From: Mycobacterium colombiense
GTDB taxonomy: Bacteria > Actinomycetota > Actinomycetes > Mycobacteriales > Mycobacteriaceae
DNA: 64,000 bases
Direction of reading: 5' to 3'
Assembly (NCBI RefSeq): GCF_003284975.1
Contig: NZ_QMEU01000020.1
Span: forward strand, 1-64,000
The first letter of the stretch is position 1, and each line of letters begins with the position of its first letter. Positions 49,902 to 59,016 of the stretch are shown piece by piece. Below the pieces are notes generated by a model, which was not told the DNA's origin, ran no database searches, and saw only the letters and a list, made by a program, of their open reading frames with translations. Made by a program: the position numbers and the translations under genes.

Positions 49902-51080
49902 TTACTCGGCCTCGCCGGCGGAGGGGGGCACGCCAACCGCCAGCACAGCCACGTCGTCCTCGACGCCGGAACCGAGGTCGTCGAGCAACGCGTGGACAGC
50001 ATCGACGATGGCGGGCGCCGTCGCGGGCGCGTGGGATGTTGCGAAGCGCAGCAGGGCGCCTCGATCGTCGAATCGTTCGCGACCGACACCGGTACTGGCC
50101 TCGGTCAGTCCGTCGGTGTAGAGCATCAGCGTGTCGCCGGGCCCGAGATGGAACCTGGTAGCCACGAAGCGCGGTTCTGTGACGAGGCCGACGGCGTGAC
50201 CGCCGATGCTATCTACGTAGTGGGCAGCGCCGTCGGCGCGCAGCTGCACCGGAGGTAGATGGCCGCCACTGCCGAGATAAACGTCAAAGCCATTGCCCCG
50301 CCTGGTCAGGTTGCCATAGATCACGGTGCAGAAGCTCTCGTTCCGGGTGCCGAGCTTCTGGCCGAGCACGGCGTGGAGATTGTGCAGCACGTGAACCGGG
50401 TCGTCGTCGGATACAGCTGCGGAGCGCAGCACATACCTGGTCAGTCCGGTGACCACCGCCGCCTCGACCCCTTTGCCCACGACGTCACCGAGGAAGAAAC
50501 CCCACCTGGTGCGGGACAGTGGAAAGAGATCGTAGAAGTCGCCGCCCACGTCGTCATCGGACGCGGTGTGGTAGTAGTCCGCCGCGTCCAACCCGTCCGG
50601 CGGGGACAGCACTGGCGGCAGGAGCGAGCGCCGTAGCGTGTCGGCAAACACCCGTACCCGGTCGTGCTCGGCCTCGGCCCGCCGCCGCTGTTCCAAAAGC
50701 TCGCGTTCGTAGGACCGGCGGTCTGCCGCGTCAACCGCGCTGATTCGCAGCAATTCCGGCCGCCCGTGCGGACCCGTCTTGACGTTGGCCGTGAGAAACA
50801 TGGGCAGACGTGCCCCGTCGGCCGCCACGAGGTCAACCGTGACACCGTTGAGCTCACCGCTCATGTGGAGCAGCGGCTCGAAATGGGTCTCGTAGTGGAT
50901 CCGACCCCCGGCGGTGAACAGATCACTGAATAGTCTGCCTTCTAAAGCATTCCGCTGATAGCCCAACCAGCGGATCATGGTGTCGTTGATCCGGACGATT
51001 CGACCATCGGGCCGGGCGATGAGGTGGCCACAAGGACTGTTCTCCCAGAAGTCCCCCAGGCTGGGGTCGCTCACGCCCAT
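49902..51080 (-). CDS. RsbP-like PAS-PP2C serine phosphatase
   Basis: This is a 392-aa protein. An N-terminal PAS domain (about residues 8-120: NSPCGHLIARPDGRIVRIND, then LDLVAA-type strand VTVDLVAADGARLPMFLTAN) is joined by a helical linker (RRSYERELLEQRRRAEAEHD) to a SpoIIE/PP2C domain (about 165-385). The PP2C domain has metal-binding signatures VGGDFYDLF, LGDVVGKGVEAA and LYTDGLTEA. In Bacillus, RsbP of this architecture dephosphorylates the STAS antagonist RsbV to free sigma-B. The ATG at 51080 overlaps the RsbQ-like stop by 10 bases, exactly the RsbQ-RsbP arrangement. The start is chosen by that overlap. A STAS protein at 34.6 kb is a possible substrate. Confidence 0.9.
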   Translation of the reverse strand: MGVSDPSLGDFWENSPCGHLIARPDGRIVRINDTMIRWLGYQRNALEGRLFSDLFTAGGRIHYETHFEPLLHMSGELNGVTVDLVAADGARLPMFLTANVKTGPHGRPELLRISAVDAADRRSYERELLEQRRRAEAEHDRVRVFADTLRRSLLPPVLSPPDGLDAADYYHTASDDDVGGDFYDLFPLSRTRWGFFLGDVVGKGVEAAVVTGLTRYVLRSAAVSDDDPVHVLHNLHAVLGQKLGTRNESFCTVIYGNLTRRGNGFDVYLGSGGHLPPVQLRADGAAHYVDSIGGHAVGLVTEPRFVATRFHLGPGDTLMLYTDGLTEASTGVGRERFDDRGALLRFATSHAPATAPAIVDAVHALLDDLGSGVEDDVAVLAVGVPPSAGEAE

Positions 51081-51871
51081 CGGACGAAAGCCGAAATGGC
51101 GGATGCGGTGGCGTCCGGGGCACTCACCTGGGGGCAATGGCCAGAGGCCTCGAGAGTGACCAGTCGACTGTCCGGGACATGTTCATGGACATAGGCGCCG
51201 ACCTCGCGCGGTGCGATCGCATCCGTGACACACTCAACCACCAACGTGGGAACCGGGATCCGTGCAAGGTCGTCGCGGTTGTCGGAAAGGAATGTGGCGC
51301 GGGCGAATACGCGAGCATGCTCGGGATCATTGCGGCAGAAGGTCTCGACCAGTTCGTCCTGCAGCTCGGGGCGATCCGGGGTCCCCATGATGACGGGTGC
51401 CATCATGTGGGACCAGCCCAGGTAATTGAGCTCCAAGGAATCAAGGAGTTCGTCGATATCGGAACGCGAGAAACCGCCGCGATAGCCGTCGTCATCGATG
51501 TAGCACGGCGACGGCGTCAGCATCACCAGCTTGGCGAACCGATCGGGCTCGACGATGACCGCCAGCGTGCCGATCATCGCCGCCACGGAATGCCCAACGA
51601 ACACGACATCGCGCAGATCAAGCCCACGAACGATGTCGACGATATCCTCAGCGTACCCGGTCAGCGACGAGTACTTCTGCGCGTCCCAGCACGCCGGATC
51701 CGACGCCCCGCAGCCGACGTGGTCAATGAGCAGCAGGCGAAAGTCCCGCTGCAGCCGGTCGACGACCCGACGCCACAGCTGCTGATCGCAGCCGAATCCA
51801 TGCGCGAGCAGGATAAGTGGCCCGTCTGGGGCGCCAACGATCTTGATGTTGTTCCTGGCGTAGACGTCCAC
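51071..51871 (-). CDS. RsbQ-like alpha/beta hydrolase
   Basis: This 266-aa hydrolase resembles Bacillus RsbQ along its length: ILLAHGFGCDQQLWRRV, LIDHVGCGASDP, GYAEDIVDIVRGLDL, VFVGHSVAAMIG, MLTPSPCYIDDDGYRGGF, CVTDAIAPREVGAYVHEHVP and SGHCPQVSAPD. The catalytic Ser (GHSVAA), Asp (CVTDAI) and His (GHCPQ) are present. In Bacillus, RsbQ is needed for RsbP to respond to energy stress, possibly by supplying a small ligand to its PAS domain. The start is GTG at 51871. It is directly upstream of and overlapping the phosphatase gene. High confidence for the RsbQ type; function by analogy. Confidence 0.9.
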   Translation of the reverse strand: MDVYARNNIKIVGAPDGPLILLAHGFGCDQQLWRRVVDRLQRDFRLLLIDHVGCGASDPACWDAQKYSSLTGYAEDIVDIVRGLDLRDVVFVGHSVAAMIGTLAVIVEPDRFAKLVMLTPSPCYIDDDGYRGGFSRSDIDELLDSLELNYLGWSHMMAPVIMGTPDRPELQDELVETFCRNDPEHARVFARATFLSDNRDDLARIPVPTLVVECVTDAIAPREVGAYVHEHVPDSRLVTLEASGHCPQVSAPDATASAISAFVRWA

Positions 51872-51967
51872 GCTTCCACTGTAAGCCGCCCCCGTCGTGC
51901 GACCCGCCGGGCGCTAGATGGTGCTCCCCGCTGCTGGCGAGGACCCGCAAGACCACTCCCGGTGGGA

Positions 51968-52165
51968 TCAATCCCAGAAACGGATCTTCTTCCAACTTTT
52001 TTCGTCGCCGGCAACGTCGGACCACTCGTCGCGCGCATACGTGTGCGGTCGCTTAACGCCATTGCGAACGATGTCGAGCGTGCCATCGCTGTGCTTGCGG
52101 TAGGCGTCGCCGAACCGCATATACCGCACGATTGCTCCGTCTCGCAGAGTCACGGTAACTGTCAT
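51968..52165 (-). CDS. Small hypothetical protein, 65 aa
   Basis: This is a 65-residue protein (MTVTVTLRDGAIVRYMRFGD, then RKHSDGTLDIVR and HTYARDEWSDVAGDE) with a likely small beta fold. The ATG at 52165 has a strong GGAGGTT ribosome-binding site 6 bases upstream, which rules out the longer frame from 52228. It lies between the glycosyltransferase and the RsbQ-like gene on the same strand; because of the frameshift in the former, its start overlaps the extended stop of that frame. Function unknown. Confidence 0.75.
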   Translation of the reverse strand: MTVTVTLRDGAIVRYMRFGDAYRKHSDGTLDIVRNGVKRPHTYARDEWSDVAGDEKSWKKIRFWD

Positions 52166-53490
52166 GGTTGAACCTCCAAAATCGCCGGCCAAACGCCGGC
52201 GGTCGTCATTGCTGACAACGAAAGGCACTGCCGCGTCAGGCTATTCCTTAGCCACAGCAGACGGTCGAATATCGGGGCTGGCGCGTTGTGGTCATGCCCA
52301 TACCCGTCGCTGCGCAACCACTCGACGGGCCAGCGCCAGATACGCGCCGGCGACCAGCGGCCAGGCCATCCCGGTGCCAATCGGCGGGCCTCAGCCGCCA
52401 TCGCACCGGCGAAACGCGGCTCGGTCAGCACACGACGCAGGGCGGCCACCAGCGCATCCGGCCCGTCATGCGCGACGACTATTCCAGCGCCACTTCCGAG
52501 CAATTCGACGGCGTGTGGGAACGCGGTGGCCACAACGGGCCGGCCGCTCGCGACAGCATCGACCAGGGCCCCCGACGTGACCTCATCGGCCGAGTCGTAC
52601 GGCAAGACGACGACGGCCGCGGCCTGGACGAGGGCGGTCAACATCGGGCCGTTGCGGTAGCCCGCATCGAAGAACACCGAATCAGCGACGCCGCATCGCA
52701 GCGCCTGTGCGATCAGGGCATCGCGGTACGCCTCACCAGCGGTGGCGAGCACGCTCGGATGCGTCGGGCCAGCAATCAGGTACCGCGGCCGGCCGGGCAG
52801 ACCACTCAGCGAGCCCATCGCGTCGATCACCCGCTCGATACCCATGCCGGGGCGCAGCAGGCCCCACGTCAACAGGGTCGGTCGACCGCCCCGGATGGAC
52901 GCGGTCGTCGGCACGCTCGCTCCGTGCGGGATGACGGCGACTTTGCGGCGATCGATATCGAAGCCGCAGCGCAACCTCTCGCCGGCCACCTCGGACATCA
53001 CGACCAGCCGGTCGGCCCGCGCGACAATGGCCTCGAAGGCACAACGCTGTTGTCGTGTCGGGCTTTTGCGGATCGTATGAGCGATCACGATCGACGGCAC
53101 GCGCAGTCTCTCGACGATGTCGAGCACGGCGTCTTCGTCGACGACTCCGTAGACTCCGTGCTGATGTTGGATGACCGCAACGTCGCTCTGGTTCAACACG
53201 TCAGCGCAGGCCGCGACGGACAGCGGTGAGTCAGCGAGCAGCTCAGCCACGACGCGGGTGCTCGCGGACGGCGTCCCGTCGGACACTCGCACGACGCCGA
53301 CGTCGGCGCCATAAGCGGTCAACGCAGAGGCCAGCGCGGCGCCGAACCGCGCCGACCCGGATCGTGTCGGTGGATACGCTCCCAGAATGCCGAAACTCGG
53401 GGCATCGGAAATTGCTTGATCCACAACGGGACCCGTTTGTCTATGAAGGGGAGCCAAGGCGCTCAAAGCGATCCCAACTGCGGTTGACAC
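52162..53490 (-). pseudogene. GT4-type glycosyltransferase with apparent C-terminal frameshift
   Basis: The reading frame (442 codons) encodes a GT-B glycosyltransferase: N-terminal SFGILGAYPPTRSGSARFGA, QHQHGVYGVVDEDAVLDIVE, the central VAVIPHGASVP and TLLTWGLLRPGMGIERVIDA, and the C-terminal VVLPYDSADEVTSGALVDAV with SGRPVVATAFPHAVELLG. After LAPG (about 52,370) the frame becomes Trp/Arg-rich and unlike the family. A one-base shift restores MAWPLVAGAYLALARRVVAQ and a stop at 52292, the expected helical end. A single-base deletion next to 52369-52370 therefore seems to have replaced the last 25 or so residues. Most of the enzyme is intact, so it could retain function. A sequencing error is the alternative. 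Confidence 0.65.
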
Positions 53491-53991
53491 CGGCGTGTCC
53501 GGCGTGAGCGGTTGCTCGGCGCGGTCAGCTCAAATTGCTAACTCATCCCGGACTAGCTGGGTTTGCTGATGAGTTTGACGATACACCTCTCAACGCTTGA
53601 TGACGCCGGTGAAAACCCTGGGGCTGAAACGCCCCCGGAAGCCGCTTCATGACTCCCGGGGGCTAAGCAGCACGGCTACCCCGGGGCCCACCTTCTGCCT
53701 AACACACGGGCTACCCGTCACTCGGCCGCCGAAACGCTGAGAACTGCCGGCAATAATCGAGCCTGGGCGAACGCCGGCTTCGGGTAAGGGTTGTTCGAGA
53801 ATGAGTCCCATACAACAGCTTTCCGCCGGCCGAATGAACCGTGCCCCGCACGCTTGCCCTGCCCCGCACCGCTTGCCCTGCCCCGCACCGCTTGCCCCGA
53901 GCCACTGAATTTCACGTTGCCGCCCAGACGACCACCGAAATCTCGGTCGCGGGTACGGCGATCCGCTACACCGTACGAATGAGAGGGAGTT
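53491..53991. other. Gene-free region upstream of the ruined desaturase
   Basis: No convincing coding frame is present. A 19-bp tandem repeat is annotated at 53843-53898. A GAGAGGGAG ribosome-binding-site remnant sits just before the pseudogene ATG at 53992. Confidence 0.6.
53843..53898. repeat. Three-unit 18/19-bp tandem repeat
   Basis: Units of GCCCCGCACCGCTTGCCCT type occur at 53843-53860 (one C shorter), 53861-53879 and 53880-53898 (last base differs). The array is non-coding and lies about 95 bases upstream of the desaturase pseudogene; it may be a VNTR locus. Confidence 0.85.
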
Positions 53992-55248
53992 ATGGCGATC
54001 ATTGACGTCCCAACCTTCGCCCACTGATCGAGACAGACCTCGGAAATCTGGCCGCAGAGTCGGACGGTGTCCCGCTGGACATCGAAGATTCCCTTGGCGA
54101 GCGTGACGCCCGCTACATCCGCCGAACCATTAGTGCGCAACGTGTTTTCGATGTGACCGGCCGGATCATGCTGGCCGGCAGCTCGAAACGCCGGGCGGGT
54201 GGGCCGGAACCGTGACCCTTGCCATGACCAAGATCATCGAGAACATGGAGATCGGCCACAACGTCATGCATGGGCAGTGGAACTGGATGAACGATCCCGA
54301 GATCCACTCCTCGACGTGGGAGCGGGACATGAGCGCGGCGTCGAAGCACTGGATTTCCGCCCACAACATCGCGCACCGCGAGTACACCAACATCCTCAGC
54401 ATGGACGACGACGTGGGTTACTTCATCCTGCGAGTCACGCGCGACCAGCCGTCCTGGCGATCGGGTTCGAGTGGGGAATCGGTTTGCAGACCGTCGATTT
54501 CGAAAAAAGTCTTGAAGCCGGGACCGGACCGCGACATCACCCTCAAGCCGACACGCAAGTTCTCCAGCAAGGCCGGCAGGCGGGTGCTCAAGGACTACGT
54601 CGCGTTCCCGGCGCTGACCTTGCTGTCGCCGGCCGCGACCTACACGTCCACGCTGAAGGCCAACGCCGTGGCCAACGTGATTCGCAACATCTGCGCCAAC
54701 GCGGTGATCTTCGGCGGCCATTTCCCCGATGGCGCAGAGAAATTCACCAAGACCGACATGATCGGCGAAACCAGGGGACAGTGGTACCTGCGCCAGATGC
54801 TGGGCAGCGCCAACTTCGAGGCCGGCCCCGCGCTGCACTTCCTGAGCAGCAACCTCCGCCACCAGATCAACACCATCTATAACCCGATCTGCCCAGTAAC
54901 CGGCTGCAGGAGGTTTCAGTGCGAGTGCGCGAAGTCTGCGACAAGTACGACTTGCCCTACGCCACAGGTTCATTCCTATCGCAGTACGCGAAAACGAGGC
55001 GCACCATCGCCAAGCTTTTGCTGCCGGACACGTATCTGCGCGACGACGCCGACAACGCACCGGAGACCCCGCAGCGAGCGGATGTTTCGCCGACTCGAGC
55101 CCGGCTTCCTAGGCACGGATCCGGCCACCGGCCGCCGCGGTCTCAAGACAGCAATCGACGCCATCCGCCAACGGCATCACGCCCCGCGCGTCAAGAGCGG
55201 CCGGTGTGCGTCGACATTCCCGTCGTCAGGCGGCGAGGCCACCGCTGA
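53992..55248 (+). pseudogene. Remnant of a third DesA3-like desaturase
   Basis: The fragments align end-to-end with the desaturase at 36455-37750 but are broken. The start MAIIDVPTFAH runs into a stop after 11 codons because one C is missing (about 54,026). Frame 2 continues as DIEDSLGERDARYIRRT to about 54,215. The next frame gives KIIENMEIGHNVMHGQWNWM. Near 54,450 about 40 bases are deleted, and LAIGFEWGIGLQTVDFEKSL appears in another frame. Later parts include AEKFTKTDMIGETRGQWYLR and EVCDKYDLPYATGSF. Histidine box 2 is HNIAHREY and box 3 is QINTIYNP, so both have lost essential histidines. At least four frame changes are seen, so the gene is dead. It has the opposite orientation to the two intact copies. 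Confidence 0.9.
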
Positions 55249-55264
55249 ACTGCTGGTTTCTGAG

Positions 55265-55338
55265 TCGGGCTGACAGGATTTGAACCTGCGACCACTTGAC
55301 CCCCAGTCAAGTGCGCTACCAAACTGCGCCACAGCCCG
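55265..55338 (-). tRNA. tRNA-Pro (anticodon GGG)
   Basis: Read leftward, a complete cloverleaf is visible. The acceptor stem is CGGGCTG / CAGCCCG, the D arm has GCGC ends, and the anticodon stem CTTGA / TCAAG encloses loop CTGGGGG with anticodon GGG. The T arm is GCAGG-TTCAAAT-CCTGT. The discriminator base is A and no CCA is encoded. It sits between the desaturase remnant and der, as the corresponding tRNA-Pro does in M. tuberculosis. Confidence 0.95.
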
Positions 55339-55512
55339 CGCTCCGGTGCTTGCACCGGCAGCAGGTCGAAAGCCTACCGTAACCGGTCGACGGGTCCGCC
55401 AGGTGACCTCCGATGCGCCGTGGACCGGCATTGTTCACTTGCGGGCGCCCGGGCGAGTTGCGTGAAGTCGTCTGATGACCTGGGCGGGCTCCACCACGTC
55501 AGGGCTGTCGGC

Positions 55513-56913
55513 TCAGCGCCGCCGCGCTCCCCGCTTCTCGCGCACCCGCACGTTGATCCGGATCGGCGACCCCTCGAACCCGAAGGCCTCGCGCAGCCGG
55601 CGCTCCAGAAAGCGCCGGTATCCGGCCTCTAGAAACCCGGTGGTGAACAGCACGAACGTCGGCGGCCGGGCGGTGGCCTGGGTGGCGAACAGGATGCGCG
55701 GCTGCTTGCCGCCACGCACCGGCGGCGGGGTGGCCGCCACCACCTCTTTGAGCCAGGAATTGAGCGGGCCGGTCGGAATCCGCGCATCCCACGAAGCGAG
55801 CGCGGTCTCCATCGCGGGCACCAGCTTCTGCAGGGCCCGGCCGGTCTTGGCGGAGATGTTGACCCGCGGCGCCCACCGCAGCTGCACCAGTTCACGGTCG
55901 ATCTCGCGCTCCAGCATCTCGCGGCGGTCCTCGTCGACCAGGTCCCACTTGTTGAAGGCCAGCACCAGGGCGCGGCCGGCCTCGATGACCATCGACAGCA
56001 CCCGCTGGTCCTGCTCGGTCAGCGGATCCGACCCGTCGATCAGCACGATCACCACCTCGGCCGCGTCGATGGCCGAGTGGGTGCGCACCGAGGCATAGAA
56101 CTCGTGCCCGCTGGCCTGGCCGACCTTGCGCCGCAAGCCCGCGGTGTCGACGAACCGCCACACCCGCTCGCCCAGCTCGATCAGCGAGTCCACCGGGTCC
56201 ACCGTCGTTCCGGCGACGTCGTGCACGACCGAGCGCTGGTCCCCGGCCAGCTTGTTCAGCAGCGAGCTCTTGCCCACGTTGGGCTTGCCGACCAGCGCCA
56301 CCCGCCGCGGACCGCCGGAGGTGGGCGCCACCTCGGACACCTCGGGCAGCGCGGCCAGCACCGCGTCGAGCAGATCCGCCACGCCGCGGCCGTGTATAGC
56401 GCTGATTGCGTGCGGCTCACCGAGCCCCAGCGACCACAGCATCGCGGCGTCCGCCTCGACCTTATCGCTGTCAACCTTGTTGGCTGCCAAAAAGACCGGC
56501 TTGCCCGACCGCAGCAGGATCCGGGCGGCGGCCTCGTCGGCCGTGGTGGCGCCGACGACGGCGTCGACCACCAGGATCACCGCGTCGGCGGTGCGCATCG
56601 CCACCGAGGCCTGGTCGGCCACCAGCTGCTGCAGCCCCTTGGCGTCGGGCTCCCATCCCCCGGTGTCCTGCACGATGAACCGGCGCCCGGTCCACAGCGC
56701 GTCGTAGGACACCCGGTCGCGGGTGACGCCCGGGACGTCCTGCACCACCGCTTCGCGTCGGCCCAGGATCCGGTTGACCAGTGTCGACTTGCCGACGTTG
56801 GGTCGGCCGACCACCGCCACCACGGGCGCCGGGCCGGCCTCCTCCTGTTCGTCCAGGCCGAAATCGACGGATTCCCAGTCGCTTTCGTCGCTCCACGTGC
56901 CGTCTTGGGTCAC
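55513..56913 (-). CDS. der: Double-domain GTPase Der (EngA), 50S ribosome assembly
   Basis: This is a 466-aa essential GTPase for maturation of the large ribosomal subunit. Two G domains are present: first P-loop [12 protein letters not shown] (about residue 36) with NKVD, second [12 protein letters not shown] (about 209) with NKWD, then a KH-like domain to the C-terminus ending in basic residues. Length matches the mycobacterial orthologue. The start is GTG at 56913, overlapping the cmk stop (GTGA), and the first 26 residues are an acidic Trp-containing extension usual in actinobacteria. It is the last gene of the pyrG-to-der conserved block. Very high confidence. Confidence 0.97.
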   Translation of the reverse strand: MTQDGTWSDESDWESVDFGLDEQEEAGPAPVVAVVGRPNVGKSTLVNRILGRREAVVQDVPGVTRDRVSYDALWTGRRFIVQDTGGWEPDAKGLQQLVADQASVAMRTADAVILVVDAVVGATTADEAAARILLRSGKPVFLAANKVDSDKVEADAAMLWSLGLGEPHAISAIHGRGVADLLDAVLAALPEVSEVAPTSGGPRRVALVGKPNVGKSSLLNKLAGDQRSVVHDVAGTTVDPVDSLIELGERVWRFVDTAGLRRKVGQASGHEFYASVRTHSAIDAAEVVIVLIDGSDPLTEQDQRVLSMVIEAGRALVLAFNKWDLVDEDRREMLEREIDRELVQLRWAPRVNISAKTGRALQKLVPAMETALASWDARIPTGPLNSWLKEVVAATPPPVRGGKQPRILFATQATARPPTFVLFTTGFLEAGYRRFLERRLREAFGFEGSPIRINVRVREKRGARRR

Positions 56914-57581
56914 CGCACCGCTCCGCTTCGCTGCTTGACCAGGTCCCGCAGGTGCGAGATCACCTGGGCCTCGGTCATCTCGCTGGTGTCGACGACGAGT
57001 GCGTCGGGCGCCGCGCGCAGCGGCGACACCGCCCGGGTCGAATCCAGATGGTCGCGGCGGCGGACATCGGCGAGCACCGCCTCGTAGTCGTCGGCCAGCC
57101 CAGCCGCCACGTTCTGGTCGTTGCGCCGCCGCGCCCGGGTCTCGGCCGACGCGGTCAGGAAGATCTTGACGGGCGCGTCGGGCAGGACGACGGTGCCGAT
57201 GTCGCGCCCTTCGACCACGACATCGCCCGGCCGAGCGGCCATCTCGCGCTGCAGCTCGACGAGCCTGGCGCGCACCGCGGGCACCGCCGACACCGCCGAC
57301 ACGGCGCCGGTGACGGCATCGCCGCGAATCTCGGTGGAAACGTCCTCTCCGGCAAGCAAACACCGATCGCCGTCCACCGACAGCTGCGCCGTCGACCCGA
57401 TCCCGCCGACCGCGTCGGCGTCGCCCGGGTCGATGCCCGCGCGCAGCACGGCCAGCGTCACCATCCGGTACATCGCCCCGGTGTCGAGGTAGCGCGCGCC
57501 GAGCGCTTGCGCCAATCCCCTTGACACCGATGACTTTCCGGTGCCCGCCGGGCCGTCGATGGCAACGACCATTCCACTCAC
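56910..57581 (-). CDS. cmk: Cytidylate kinase
   Basis: This 223-aa enzyme phosphorylates CMP and dCMP. It shows the P-loop [41 protein letters not shown] and [15 protein letters not shown]. The GTG at 57581 overlaps the stop of the upstream pseudouridine synthase gene (GTGA) and was chosen for that reason; ATG at 57572 is three codons later. It is translationally coupled to both neighbours. Very high confidence. Confidence 0.97.
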   Translation of the reverse strand: MSGMVVAIDGPAGTGKSSVSRGLAQALGARYLDTGAMYRMVTLAVLRAGIDPGDADAVGGIGSTAQLSVDGDRCLLAGEDVSTEIRGDAVTGAVSAVSAVPAVRARLVELQREMAARPGDVVVEGRDIGTVVLPDAPVKIFLTASAETRARRRNDQNVAAGLADDYEAVLADVRRRDHLDSTRAVSPLRAAPDALVVDTSEMTEAQVISHLRDLVKQRSGAVR

Positions 57582-58324
57582 AGGCCCACCGCCTTGTACA
57601 GCTGGCCGATCTCGTGATGAGCCAACGCCCGGAAGGTGCCCGGTCGCTGCTTTCCCAGCGAGACCGGCCCGATGTCGGTGCGCACCAACGACTCCACCGG
57701 GAATCCCGCGGCCGCCAGCAGCCGGCGCACGATGCGATTGCGCCCCTCGTGCAGCGTCACCCGCACCAGCGTCTTGCCGGGAATGGCGTCCACCACGGCG
57801 AATTCGTCGACCTTGGCCACCCCGTCGTCCAGCTCGATCCCGGCACGCAGCTTTTTGCCGAGCCCGCGCGGCACCGACCCGGTCACCGTCGCCAGATATG
57901 TCTTGGGCACCTCGTGGGAAGGATGCATCAACCGATGCGCCAACTCGCCGTCGTTGGTCAACAGGATCAGCCCCTCGGTGTCGGCGTCCAACCGCCCGAC
58001 GTGAAACAGGTTCTTGTTGCCGCGGACCTTGCGCTCGACCAGATCGCCGATGCACGGGCGGCCGCGGTCGTCGGACATGGTCGAGTGCACCCCGCGCGGC
58101 TTGTTCAGGGCCAGATACACCTGCGAGTCGTCGAGGACCACCCGGGCCCCGTCGACGCGGATCACCGAGGAGTCCGGGTCGACGCGGGTGCCCAGTTCGG
58201 TCACCACCTGCCCGTCGACCTCGACGCGGCCGTCGATGATCAACTTCTCGGCGGCCCGGCGCGACGCAATTCCGGCCTGCGACAACACTTTCTGCAGCCG
58301 GATCCCCTCAGCTTCGTGCATCAA
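57578..58324 (-). CDS. rRNA pseudouridine synthase, RluB/RsuA family
   Basis: This 248-aa protein has an N-terminal S4 RNA-binding domain ([20 protein letters not shown]), a catalytic domain with [10 protein letters not shown] and the active-site Asp in [20 protein letters not shown], and a late [16 protein letters not shown]. It converts a uridine of 23S or 16S rRNA to pseudouridine; it is the type of M. tuberculosis Rv1711. It overlaps scpB by four bases (ATGA) at its start. High confidence; the exact rRNA site is not predictable. Confidence 0.93.
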   Translation of the reverse strand: MMHEAEGIRLQKVLSQAGIASRRAAEKLIIDGRVEVDGQVVTELGTRVDPDSSVIRVDGARVVLDDSQVYLALNKPRGVHSTMSDDRGRPCIGDLVERKVRGNKNLFHVGRLDADTEGLILLTNDGELAHRLMHPSHEVPKTYLATVTGSVPRGLGKKLRAGIELDDGVAKVDEFAVVDAIPGKTLVRVTLHEGRNRIVRRLLAAAGFPVESLVRTDIGPVSLGKQRPGTFRALAHHEIGQLYKAVGL

Positions 58325-59016
58325 TCCTGGTCCACGTCGAAGGTCAGCGCCTGATCGGGCGATTGACCGCCCGAGAGTTTGATGAAACGTGGCTCGCTGT
58401 CCAGGGATTCGGATAAGTCCTCGATCGTGTCGACGTCGGGAAGCAGCGGCGCGATGTCCGGCAGGTCGGCCAGCGAGGTCAACCCGAGGCGTTCCAGGAA
58501 CAGGTCGGTGGTGGCGAACGTCACCGCGCCGGTGTCCTCGTCGGCCCCGGCCTCGGTGATCAGGCCACGCGCCAGCAGCGTGCGCATCACCGCGTCGACG
58601 TTGACGCCGCGCACCGCGCTCACCCGCGCGCGGGTCACGGGCTGGCGGTAGGCGACCACGGCCAGCGTCTCCAGCGCGGCGCGGGTGAGCTTGGATCGCG
58701 CGCCGTCCAGCAGCAGCTTCTCGACATAGGGCGCGAACCGGGCGCGGGTGTACATCCGCCAGCCCTCGCTGTTTTTGCGCAGGTCGATGCCGCTGTCCCG
58801 CTCGGTGAGCTGCTCGGCCATCTCCTGCAGCTTGGTCGCGATCCGGTACACCGGCTGCCCGGTGGCCGACGCCAGCGCCTCCGCGGTGACCGGGGTGTCC
58901 ACCACCAGCAGCAGCGCCTCGAGCACCGAGCCGAGTTCCTCGGAGTCCATCGGCGCGACCTCGGCGATGTCCGGGATGCCGTCATCGAGTACGACGTCGG
59001 GCAGATCTTCAGTCAT
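58321..59016 (-). CDS. scpB: Segregation and condensation protein B
   Basis: This 231-aa winged-helix kleisin partner forms the SMC-ScpA-ScpB condensin. It shows the paired winged-helix pattern: LGSVLEALLLVVDTPVTAEA, then RAALETLAVVAYRQPVTRAR, VSAVRGVNVDAVMRTLLARG and FATTDLFLERLGL. The ATG at 59016 overlaps the scpA stop (ATGA). The N-terminal acidic extension and the C-terminal tail are typical of mycobacteria. Very high confidence. Confidence 0.97.
   Translation of the reverse strand: MTEDLPDVVLDDGIPDIAEVAPMDSEELGSVLEALLLVVDTPVTAEALASATGQPVYRIATKLQEMAEQLTERDSGIDLRKNSEGWRMYTRARFAPYVEKLLLDGARSKLTRAALETLAVVAYRQPVTRARVSAVRGVNVDAVMRTLLARGLITEAGADEDTGAVTFATTDLFLERLGLTSLADLPDIAPLLPDVDTIEDLSESLDSEPRFIKLSGGQSPDQALTFDVDQD

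Noticed and set aside
56077..57087. Plus-strand open frames opposite der, cmk, scpA and parA
   Set aside because: They are antisense shadows of essential, well-recognised genes; composition is typical of GC-rich reverse frames.
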